NCBI GenBank assembly: GCA_024734495.1
Contig: JALMQS010000877.1
Coordinates: 186,001 to 250,000, forward strand
Origin: Forficula auricularia
Lineage: Eukaryota > Arthropoda > Insecta > Dermaptera > Forficulidae
Length of the DNA stretch: 64,000 nucleotides
Direction: 5' to 3'
Made by a program: the position numbers and the translations under genes. Under the pieces are notes generated by a model. The model was not told where the DNA came from and did not search any database. It saw only the letters and a program-made list of their open reading frames with translations. How positions within the stretch are numbered: the first letter of the stretch is position 1; the number at the start of each line of letters is the position of its first letter. Of the stretch, positions 33,629 to 45,600 are shown in pieces.

Positions 33629-36600
33629 CAAAACAAACAAAAAAAATATATTAGTAAAGAAATAAATGATATTTTATAACCTTTTAATAAATTAAAGATT
33701 TGAGTGTTCTGTATTTAAAAGTTTAGCTTCCATCTTTAGTTTTTATACCAATATTCACATTGTATTAATATAATTGAATATGCAATTTCGAAAAGGGCAC
33801 ATGCCTAAAAATTAAAAATGTTCCGGAATGAAAATAAAACTAATTATTTTTTAAAAGTAATGTAAAATTTATAAAATTTATTTTTGAGTTACATTTTGGG
33901 GCAGTAAAATTAATACCAGAGTTGTGCCTTTTTCGAGTATATTTAGTAGATGCAGGGAAGCTTTTAGATTACATTTATATGAAAAAGTGTATTTGCCTTT
34001 CACAGCCAAGAGGACTGAACACTAGCGGGCATGCCCGGAGACAGCCGGTATTAATATAATATAATAACACAATATAATATTCAATGCAAGTTTATATGAA
34101 ATTTTGAATAAATAAAATAAATACATTATACTGTTATATATAAAAGAATATTTACCAAAACTTTTAAAGAAGTAAGTTCTTTAAAACAATCGAGAGAACC
34201 TTTCAGTTCAAATCCACCGACACTCTTAAGTCGAAGTTCTTGCAAGTTGACCAGTTGGTTCAAAGGTTGAAGATTGATACTTGAAACATCTAAGAAAAAA
34301 AAATGTATTAAAATTTTGAAATATGATAAGATTCTCCTATATATTAAAATACTTAAGATTTATCAAGTTAGAAATAATTAAAATAATTAGTATAGGTTTA
34401 AACATTTTTTACAGATAGTTGGATTAATTTAAAATTAATTTCAAGTGTGCAATATTATATTACAAAATAAGAATATAAAATTTTAATTTATTTGTATAAA
34501 AATAAAACGATGAAATGTTCTAATTACAGTTTATTAGGAAGATTTTATTAATTTGTTAATATTATAATGAGCTAGCAAACATATTTGCGTCTATTAGTGG
34601 AATATTTTAAAATAAAAAATAAAAATAAAATTGGAATTAATATTCAATATTTAAAATCAAAGAGAATGAATTTTAATTTAAAAATTTAGAATAGGTTTTA
34701 TCAATTAGTAAAGATAAAAATGAATAAAAGAAGTAATAGAAAGGAGTTGTCTGCTCCGTATCTGTCTGTTGACTAGGGCTTCAAGGCAACAGTCATCAGA
34801 AAGCAGTGATATTTTTCATATAGGGAAATTAAGTGCCAGCGTGTAATGCCTTAAACACAACTGGGTATCTTTTCCCATTGGCTACAAGCAAGTAGATCGC
34901 CAAACAGTTCAATCTACTATACTTGTAGGGAAATATAAAATTTATTTTAAATATATAATATTTTAAGAAAATAAATAATATAATATATAAACTTATATTT
35001 GTAAAATTACAAAACTATTGCAATGGTCCTGTGGATTGAACCATAATTTATTTTTATAATTAATTAAATTCTTATTTTTATTCCTAATTAAGTCTAATTG
35101 AGGCAATCAATTAATCATCAAACAAGGGAAACTTATGAGTTCTGGGAAAGCGTAGCAATGACCAGTGATTAACAACAGAGAAGAGCATTGACATGAGCAA
35201 GTTCCCCAGTCATTGTCATGAGAGAGAGTGAGCATCTACTGCTATCAAGTGCTCAGAATATATCTACACAAATACTGTTATATTCAAGTTCCGCAAGACT
35301 GTCATGAGAGAAGCGAATGAGTGCACATCTATTCCTATCGAAGTGACTCTGAATACACCTACACTTATACTTATATTCAAGTTCCGCAGTCTGTCATGAG
35401 AGAAGCGAATGAGTGCACATATACTGCTATCGAAGTGACTCTGAATACACCTACACTTATACTTATATTCAAGTTCCGCAGTATCGACTTGAGAGAGGCT
35501 ATCCAGTGAGCTTATACTACCAGCGAAGTGCACAGAATACATATACAAATATCTATACTTTTATAATCAAGTTCCGCAGTGGATGACTTCAAGAGTGAGT
35601 AGAAGCGAGAACGCAGACTTCTCCTTATTTATACATATACTTCTGCCTTATAATTAAATATACACGCAAGGCCAGGAGTGAATAGGAGAGCTCTTCTGTC
35701 TTATATACATATATATATATATATATCTACACACACGGCGGAGTGCCATACACACATACGCGGAATCACCTGTTAAATTGAGTATACAACGAGCACACAC
35801 ACACCAAGGCTCCTCTCAGGACTTCGCTTGCAATACAGATACAGAGAGCATTGTACAATCCATCAATAAAACATCTCATTGTCTCTATAACCGCTGGTCT
35901 GTATAACATTATTTATAGCATTAGTACCAGGAAGCCCATTTCCCTACATCCTTCACTCATCACCTCAAATTTCATTCTCCATTTTAGGGACGTGCCACTT
36001 GGATCAGACACTGAGGGACACACCCACCCCATCAACAAATAGCGAAGCAGATTAATTTAACACTAACGTAATAAAATAAAGCCCAATTTCCCTAGTACAT
36101 AAGTTACATTCACCCCCCTTGCCCCTTAATAACCCCCCACCCCCTCGTGTGGTGTTCGTAAGCTGGGATTGAATAGGCCGCAAAAGAAGCAGGTATTCTA
36201 CTGATCCAGGTGACAATCCTTATTCATCTTCAAAAAAAATTTCACTTCATCTCACAATCATTTCCTGGTACACATAATTCTGAAAATATTTGAAAATATC
36301 TACGTTTACCCAGAGATTAGCAGGTTCCTTTGTTTGAAAAAAAAGAAAAATTATTATATTGAAAAAAAAATTTACAAAAAAAATTATTCTATATTTATAT
36401 CTGCCTGAATTAAAAAAAATAAGTAAATACACTCAAGGCCATTGACACTTCCATCTACTAATTATAATTTTAAATTCAAATATTTATTTATTTATTTGCC
36501 TCTTGTTTTTTTTCTTTCGAAATTAATTGTCGATGTCGGACGTGCGGGGGACGTTTTCTATGCTTTCTGGACCGACGGCGGGCACCGGGGACGCGTCCTC

Positions 36601-39600
36601 GAGACTAATTCACTCCAGTCAATCAGGGAATAATGTTCACAATATGATTCATTTTCCCACAGCCGAGGTCGGAGCCGCATTGGACAGAGCGCCAGGTAAA
36701 GAAAAGCCACCCCCAACCCCTTCCACACCCTCTAGTACTAAACCCACCATCCCCAATAACGATGATACGCAGGCAATGCTCAGGCAGATGATGACTATGA
36801 TGGAAAATATGAGTGTGAGTATGAATGGCAGATTTGATGATTTAGCTAACCAAAAGAAAAATTTGAGTGGCAAACTCGATAATATGATTAGCAAATTTGA
36901 TATGAAAAATAACAAGCTCGATGGGACAGATAGTCAATTTAATGATCCTCCCGGAAAGTTTGAAGATGCACAAACTGCCCTCCCAACCATTCAAACACCT
37001 CCATTAAAAATTCATTTTGCAACAACGGTATCCACAGCCGAATTCACCGAAACCACACAAGAACTAAATTCAGACCCCTTTAAAAATGTTAATATTAGTC
37101 CCATCATAGAGCCCACCACCGAATTAAAGTCAGTAACATATCTGCCCGTTATAGAGATTAATGAACCAATTATCAGTCAACAAATTATTAAAATTCCATC
37201 CTCACAGCCCCCAATAGTTAAACATACACCAATTATTAATAATCAAGAAATTATTAAAATTCAGTCCCCACAGCCCTTAGTTAAAATAAATACAAATCCC
37301 CTAATCGAAATCACCCCCACAAATAAAATTTTACTTGGTTTAGACACATATTTTAAAGAGTATTTCAAAGCATTTTTAAGTTTAAAATTAATAAAATTAA
37401 AATCATTAATAATATTTATTGGAAACGTGCTTCAGAATAAAGTGCACCTCGGCGTCGTGGCGTTGGAACAAATCGTTCGTAACGCCTCGCGGAATCATAC
37501 ACGCTAAAATCAATAAAAGAAAATATTTTGTTGATCCCTTTGAAATCTAAGAAAATTGTCTTCCCACTGATACCCGTCTTAAAAATGTAAAATCATAATA
37601 ATCAAGCCAAGTTTCAATTTATTTCTCCCCCACTATCGTATTCATTTTTCTTATTGCTGTCATTTGTTGTATATATAATTTGTTAATAAAATCTCCGCCT
37701 TAATTCCAATAAAATTGCATAGCCCCCACCTTCTTATAAAATATAAATTTACTAGTCCCCATTAAATTCTTAATTATATTATTTCACATAGTTTAAATAA
37801 AATCTATTCTTAATTGCATAATATTAAATCACTAATCTATTTTGTCCGATTAGCAACAATAATTAGAGGATTATATTTATCCTATTCTATTTAAATGTAT
37901 TTCTTTACGAAAACAAATGTGAACTTCCACAATAATTTAATAATTACATCTACTTATTTTTAAAATCAGCCCTTTTTCTCTTCTCCCCAATATTTATAAA
38001 TTTGGCCCTTCGTTTGCATATTTCGCCATCTGTTTTTATTTTTATTTCGTAACCCGATTAACTAAAATTTAGATCCCCTATTAAATTTACACTTCACCCT
38101 CCCACACATAATTATTATATTTTAGTCCCTTATTTTAACTACCCCAGTGATATCATTTATTCTGTTATTTGTCCTGTTAGTTCAGTCATTATTAAAAGCT
38201 ATAATTGTCAATGCTATTGTGATCAAATCAATTACATAGTATAATACATTTATATTTTTGCCATCTATTATAAATTGCAAACTCGTGTTATCATTATCAA
38301 AGCCTGCTCTTGCTTGCATTCTCGTTATATCTTCTCTACTCAGGTCACTCACTTATTAATTCCTAATCCCATAGAATCATAACAACCCAAATATCAATAT
38401 TATTCGAATAAAACAAGATATTCCTAATTCCTTGTGTCATGTGTCATAAACACAAACCCCATAGTAACCCTAAGCACCTCTGCCCTTCCATATTAAATAA
38501 TTTTCTACCCTTTTTACCTGTTGCTCGAAAATCAAGTGTGTCTCGAGGTAAGTGGACGCAAATGAATCAATATTTCACTTAACGCCTAAATTACTCTAAA
38601 TAAACATGTTAGTCGTGTGATTGTTCCCACCCTGAATCTGGGATGATTAATATATATACCCTAGTGAATTGAGTGAGGTCTCGGCGATGCGTTTTCGAGT
38701 TACCGTGCGTTCTGGTGAGTCTGGAGTCCGTCTGTCCGCAACCCCGATACATAAATAAATAATCGAGCATTTTTGTCCCCAATAAATACCCCATAAATAA
38801 GTACCAAAAGAAAAATAAATAAATATCTATCAATATCCCTATAATATCTCAATATAATTAATCATTTTTCTTTACCATAACGTCGGAGGTGCAATGGTCC
38901 TGTGGATTGAACCATAATTTATTTTTATAATTAATTAAATTCTTATTTTTATTCCTAATTAAGTCTAATTGAGGCAATCAATTAATCATCAAACAAGGGA
39001 AACTTATGAGTTCTGGGAAAGCGTAGCAATGACCAGTGATTAACAACAGAGAAGAGCATTGACATGAGCAAGTTCCCCAGTCATTGTCATGAGAGAGAGT
39101 GAGCATCTACTGCTATCAAGTGCTCAGAATATATCTACACAAATACTGTTATATTCAAGTTCCGCAAGACTGTCATGAGAGAAGCGAATGAGTGCACATC
39201 TATTCCTATCGAAGTGACTCTGAATACACCTACACTTATACTTATATTCAAGTTCCGCAGTCTGTCATGAGAGAAGCGAATGAGTGCACATATACTGCTA
39301 TCGAAGTGACTCTGAATACACCTACACTTATACTTATATTCAAGTTCCGCAGTATCGACTTGAGAGAGGCTATCCAGTGAGCTTATACTACCAGCGAAGT
39401 GCACAGAATACATATACAAATATCTATACTTTTATAATCAAGTTCCGCAGTGGATGACTTCAAGAGTGAGTAGAAGCGAGAACGCAGACTTCTCCTTATT
39501 TATACATATACTTCTGCCTTATAATTAAATATACACGCAAGGCCAGGAGTGAATAGGAGAGCTCTTCTGTCTTATATACATATATATATATATATATCTA

Positions 39601-42600
39601 CACACACGGCGGAGTGCCATACACACATACGCGGAATCACCTGTTAAATTGAGTATACAACGAGCACACACACACCAAGGCTCCTCTCAGGACTTCGCTT
39701 GCAATACAGATACAGAGAGCATTGTACAATCCATCAATAAAACATCTCATTGTCTCTATAACCGCTGGTCTGTATAACATTATTTATAGCATTAGTACCA
39801 GGAAGCCCATTTCCCTACATCCTTCACTCATCACCTCAAATTTCATTCTCCATTCTAGGGACGTGCCACTTGGATCAGACACTGAGGGACACACCCACCC
39901 CATCAACAAATAGCGAAGCAGATTAATTTAACACTAACGTAATAAAATAAAGCCCAATTTCCCTAGTACATAAGTTACATTCACCCCCCTTGCCCCTTAA
40001 TAACCCCCCACCCCTCGTGCTATAGTCTCGTTATAAATAAACAAAATTTATAATTCCAGCAGAAGACACACTCTTTTATTGTCTCCTTCAATATATAAAA
40101 ATTCTTGCTACTCTCGGCACAAAAACTTTCAATTTAATGACTTTTGTACAATCGAATGTTTTCTACATTTGATTCAATCACGAATCAACTGTAGGGAATT
40201 TTTGTCAAATATTGAGTGAAAATAATATTTGAACTTATATATTTCTAACTTGAAATAATGATCTTAAATAAATTTTTATAATTTTTCCTAACTGATATAA
40301 CAAAGAGATAATTGACCTATCAATGAGGAGTGTTGACTTTATTTGAAAAAGATATTTTATCACGAGATGTCAGCGATTAAGCTGCGGAGTAATCTGATCA
40401 GAGAAAGATGTGATCCACTTAGCTACAATCCAACGTCATTTTGCGTATAGCCCTCTAGACATCCGAATATCTAGCGGGTTATACGCAAAATGACATTGGA
40501 TTGTAGCTAAGTGGATCACATCTTTTTTCTCTCTTGGTCCAGATTTAAGACTCCACAGACTTTAATAGCATAATCCGCAATAGTCTCGTGATAAAATATC
40601 TTTTTCAAATAAAGCGCGGTCAAAACACTTCTCATTGATAGGTCAATTATCCTTTGTTATATCAGTTAGGAAAATTATAAAAATTTACTTTTGTATTAGT
40701 TGTTATGTTTTTGTCCTGCCAGATTTTGGTCAGTCTGACCATTGCCAACCTCCCGAGTTGTAGCCGTCGGATAATGTCTCCATCAGATCCTCCTTCGTTG
40801 TTAATCATGGATCCCAAGCATACGAAGTGGTCAACCACCTTATAACTAGCAAGTTGTTTAATGTCCGGCCTGTTTATGTTTGCCCTGTCTACGATCATTA
40901 ATTTGGTCTTCTTGTTGAGAATGAGCCTACTGACTACTAGAATACAATTATTATTGATGTTTTTTAATTTGATCAATAAATAAATTGTCTTTCAAAAAAA
41001 ATCAAAAAATTTAGTTCAAATAGTATAATTAATAAGAATAAATAATAATTTAATCGTTTATTGTCCAAGGAATGATTAATCGTGGTCAGTATTAAAACTA
41101 TATGAGATATTGTTTCATCAATTTATTAAAATAATTTTGGTATGTTTTATCTAGAGCCAACATGGCATTCATTCGCTTAACATCCCATAATTAAAAGAAA
41201 AAAATGCTACTATAAATAGATTAGACCTCCAAGGATCAAGTCATCAGATAGCAGTCATATTTTTCTAAATAAGATTAAATGCCAGTGTGTAATGTCTTTT
41301 CGAATGGCTACAAGTAACCAGAGGACCATAAGCAATTCAACTTCTCACTAGTCATTTGAATGTAGGAAATGATAAAATTACCTCTTAATATAAAATATTT
41401 TAAGAAAATAAATTTATAAACTTTGATTTGTAAAATTATGTGATTCCTATTCTGAGAATCAAGTGAAATTATCAATTAGTAAAAATAAAAACGAATAAAA
41501 GAAGAAATAGAAAGGAGTTGTCTGCTCCGTATCTGTCTGTTGACTAGGGCTTCAAGGCAACAGTCATCAGAAAGCAGTGATATTTTTTATATAGGGAAAT
41601 TAAGTGCCAGCATGTAATGCTTTCAACACAACTGGGTATCTTTTCCCATTGGCTACAAACAAGTAGATCGCCAACAGTTCAATTTACTATACTTATAAGA
41701 GGTCAGATGATGGGACACACACTGAGACATGGGGGATTGCTTAGGGATATATTGGAGGGGAGGTGGGAAAGAAAAGGGGAAGCCCCAGATTAAAATATTT
41801 CGACCAAATAATTGGGGATATGGGATGCCAGACATTTAGAGAGGTCAAACAGCTGGCGGGAGACAGAGCCGAGTGGAGAAGGGTGGTTGCGTCAAACCAG
41901 TCTTAGGACTGTCTATTCAATGATGATGATGAAAAATATAAACTAATATTTGTAAAATTACAACATAAAAGAATTAAAGCGGGAGTCCTACTGACTACTA
42001 AGATTTACAATCATGCAGAAAATAAAATTAAAGATTGACAAGTAAGGAAGGCAGCCAAGGAAAGTGAAGAAAAAAATTATTACATTTCCAAATAGGATGT
42101 ATTTATTCTTTTTTGCCCATTCTTTTAAAATCTACTTTTCGGAGGATTCTTCCTCCTTCTTCAGGGTTTCAAAGGGTCAAGAAGGAAACAAACAAGATGC
42201 TTCCCTCTTATCTTGTTTGTTTCCTTCATTGCCCCTTTGAAACCCTGAAGAAGGAGGGAAGAATCCTCCGAAACGTTAATTTTAAAGGAAAGGGAATAAA
42301 GAATCCCAGTCCAATAAATCTTATTTGGAAATGTAATATTTTTTTATTTACTATCTTTGGGATGTTTTCCGTTAGTTTTCAATTAAAAAATCTACCAGTC
42401 CGTCACTCTCCAAAGAGAAAATTTCTTAAAATAAAGTTTTTGAAACAAAGCAATTCAACCTACTTTACTAATAAGGTAGTTGTTCCGCCAAATGGGTTTT
42501 CTTAGGATTTTTCGAAATTTAGACAGATTATTATTTAAATACTTCTGCATCGATTGGTGGCAAAACGAAATTTATGAACAATATAGTTCCCGAGTTTATA

Positions 42601-45600
42601 AATTTCAAAAATAGAGTTTTTCAGACTCTTATACATTGCACTATACGGGATATCGAAAAATTTACATACATATTTAATTATAATTAAGAAACCCTTTTTT
42701 ACCATTTTTATAAAAAACTAAACCAACATTAAACAATAACCAATACATATTTTAAGACAATTTTAATTCATAGTTACAACACAGTTTCTGAGATAATCAT
42801 GAATAAATAATGAAAAATGTATAAAAAAAATTTATACTAAAAACAATTTGGCAACAGCGCATTTATTTAACCAGAAAGATGTATAAAGCGCGCATGAGCT
42901 AGATTTTTTCAAAATTATAATTTTCATAAGGTGTAACATAGGCGTTGATTACATTTGTTAAAAAATAAAACGATTTTTATAGACATTTTTTAAATTTTAA
43001 AATGTATTTTATCTGTAATTTTAAATAATTTAATCTCTTACAATGGTGCCATATTTGTCAAACGAGCACGGGATTGGCTTGTACATAAACACCAAAAAAG
43101 TTTTGGGCTTATGAATTATGAATCCTTATTGTCTGTTCTATATACTCTAGCATTAACTTTTTTTGCTAGTATTGTCGCGAAACAACTACCTTAAGCAGAG
43201 AAAATAGTCTCTTAATTTAATAATTTCGTAAAATAATTTATAAAAACATTTGTCCAATTATTTATCTCTTAGCATTCCAATGTTGAGAACGACTCGACAT
43301 GACATTTTGCAGAGGGGATTTTTATATCTCAAAATAAATAGTGAGTTATTCGACATCAAAAATGAAAAAAAAGGTAAGAGTTAAGCATTTGTTTCTGTTC
43401 TTGACTTTATTTAAGTGAGTTTTAAAAATGATGGGATATTTTTCATCTATAATCAAAGAAATACATTAATCTAATAAAAACATGTCAATTAGAAATAGAA
43501 AAGTAGTTGTTCTGCTTAGTTTGTCTGTTGACTAGGTCTTCAAGGCAACAGTCCATCGGAAAAGCAGTGTTATCTTTTATTTAGGGAGATCGAGTCCAGC
43601 TTGTGTCATGTCTTTAACAAAACCGGATGTCTTTTCCCAGTGGTTATATAGTACTAATGTGTCAAGGTTCACCGAAGTTAAGAAACATGTAGCTAGGTTT
43701 GTCCTAAAGTGGGTGACCATCTTCTGACACCAACTGCTGTTGTTATTTTTACAGCCTTCCCAATCCGAGTCGTGTTTTGTGCATTCGCATCCTATCGGAA
43801 TAGATCGGGAAGACCTAAAGGGATATTTAGTGGAAATGGTGACCATCTGTCTTCACTAGAAATGTAACGGTTATACTTTTTAAGACAGACATGTACCCAG
43901 AATGTCAGGGGGATCTAAATGTTTTTTTTATAATTGCATATATTAATATAAACATATTGAAATAAAATAAATATTATATTACTTAAAAATTATTAGGGAA
44001 CGGGGTTAATCGAGCGTGTAGCGTACTGATTCATCATCGAGATGACGATGATGAAGCACGATGCTCGAGTTCAAGCCTCGGTCACGGCAAAAATTTGATC
44101 TGCTATAAATATATTATTTTAATTTTTAGATTTATTTCAAGGTTTTTTTTTTGTAAAATTTTAGTTATCCATATAGAAAATTTTTAATTTGATTCAATTA
44201 ACACAGGGTCTTCTGAGTGGCAGTTTTTTTTTATCTTTTTAATAAATTTGTAATATATAATTTTTTAAACATGTATATTTATTAGATGAAGGAGGAGGTA
44301 TCAGCCAAAGTTGGATGGGCTGGGTTCAATAAAACACCCTGAATAAAACGTTTCGGCCTGAATTTATTTGGCCATCTTCAGTTAATTGGGAGTTATACAC
44401 AAAATGCGGTACACATATGTGATCGAACCAAGCCTTGTCAAAAATAAAAATTGTAGTTTCATGCAAATTTATAAAGTGCCTGTGCCCAAAGGTTCAGAAT
44501 GATCGTTTTATTCAGGGTGTTTTATTGAACCCAGCGCATCCAACTTTGGCCGATACCTCCTCCTTCATCTAATACAGTTTCATTACAGCCACGAACTCTA
44601 ACAACATGTATATTTATTATTAATGTTGAAGAATTGTACATAGCTATCATTCACATAGTTGTGTGGTCAAAAATTAATTTAAGAGGGATTACTAATATAA
44701 GCTTATTGGAACAAAAAATCCGCTAAAATTAATATTTTTCTTTGTCATTCATAAGAACCTGTGTTAATTTAATCAATTTTAAAAATTTTCCATCTCGAAA
44801 ACGGGAGAGTCAATTTTGTTGGAATTTAAACATATTTTTCATGAGACAAATAACTATGTTTTATATTTTTATTTTTGAAATTTAAGTTCAAATTTATACC
44901 ATGATCAAATCATCTTAATTGTCACTGTGTAATGTTTTTAATAACATGTTTGCTTTTTCTTTTGGTTATCCAGTAAAATACAATTGATTAAAGAATATAT
45001 TGTTATTCTAATACGTTAAATTAAGCAATTTAATACAAATAGAATATATTCTGTTTTTATGTTTTTAATAATAATTTAGTATTCATATGAAAATCAATCT
45101 ATGCTCAAAAATGAATGAAACGGTATGCAAGTTAACGTTATGAAGATCCGATATGGTATGATCATTACGTAGACATCGAATGAATGAATTCAAAACATAT
45201 CAACAGGCAGCACCTAAGCTAGAGCAATGCGCAGGTCGGGCGTGGCACTTGTCAGGAGTTAAGATTCTAAGGAGTGCAAAAACAAAGAATTTATTTTTTT
45301 TACTTTTACAAAAAAATCGTTCAGTTCTTCATTACAGACACGACTATACAAAACATGTTCTCCTGTTGAATAACTCCTGAGATCAATTCTAATAGGAATT
45401 AAACTCCTCTAAGAATTAAGCATAAAGCAAATGAACGTTATGGTTGCCTAATTTTGTTTAATCAATAAGTAAAGATATCGATTGATTCAATAGATAATTT
45501 GGCAACGGGTAGCTAGTGCAGTGCGCAGGACGGGCGTAAAACCTGTCAGAGCACAAGATTCCAAAATCGAATCATAAGAATTATTATCTCGTTTTATAAA

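Larger units (their letters stand above)
35019..40019 (+). mobile_element. Non-autonomous LTR element with 1.13-kb LTRs
   Basis: Long direct repeats at 35019-36149 and 38890-40019 flank a 2.7-kb interior. They differ only by one T/C (near 35986) and one C indel at the 3' end. CTAT is present on both outer sides (35015-35018 and 40020-40023), the expected target duplication. A tRNA-like primer site follows the left LTR. The interior holds one Gag-like frame of 326 codons and no protease, polymerase or integrase, so it must borrow these. The insertion is recent and lies in the 13-kb intron of the MBD/F-box gene, antisense to it. Confidence 0.85.
42077..42340. repeat. Foldback element with two hammerhead-like motifs, family g
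   Basis: TTACATTTCCAAATAGGATG and the inverse of CTTATTTGGAAATGTAAT are the outer arms; the inner arms include CCTTTGAAACCCTGAAGAAG in both orientations. Centre about 15-20 bases. Both arms carry the hairpin motif. Confidence 0.75.

Noticed and set aside
34735..34930. Hammerhead-like motif in the dispersed repeat (minus strand CTGATGACTGTTGCC)
   Set aside because: CTGATGA is present but no paired stem II followed by GAAA.
35264..35548. 94-codon frames repeated at 35264 and 39135
   Set aside because: Translations of the ~90-bp tandem units in the LTR; both strands are open there and nothing is conserved.
40020..40060. Idea that the LTR element inserted into an intact hammerhead motif
   Set aside because: The right flank starts CTATAGTCTCG, but the left flank (ATTACAAAACTAT) is not the missing motif half. 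Only the 4-base CTAT is shared.
45210..45560. tRNA gene or clear SINE at the GCGCAGG segments
   Set aside because: No convincing B box or cloverleaf; kept only as two related segments.
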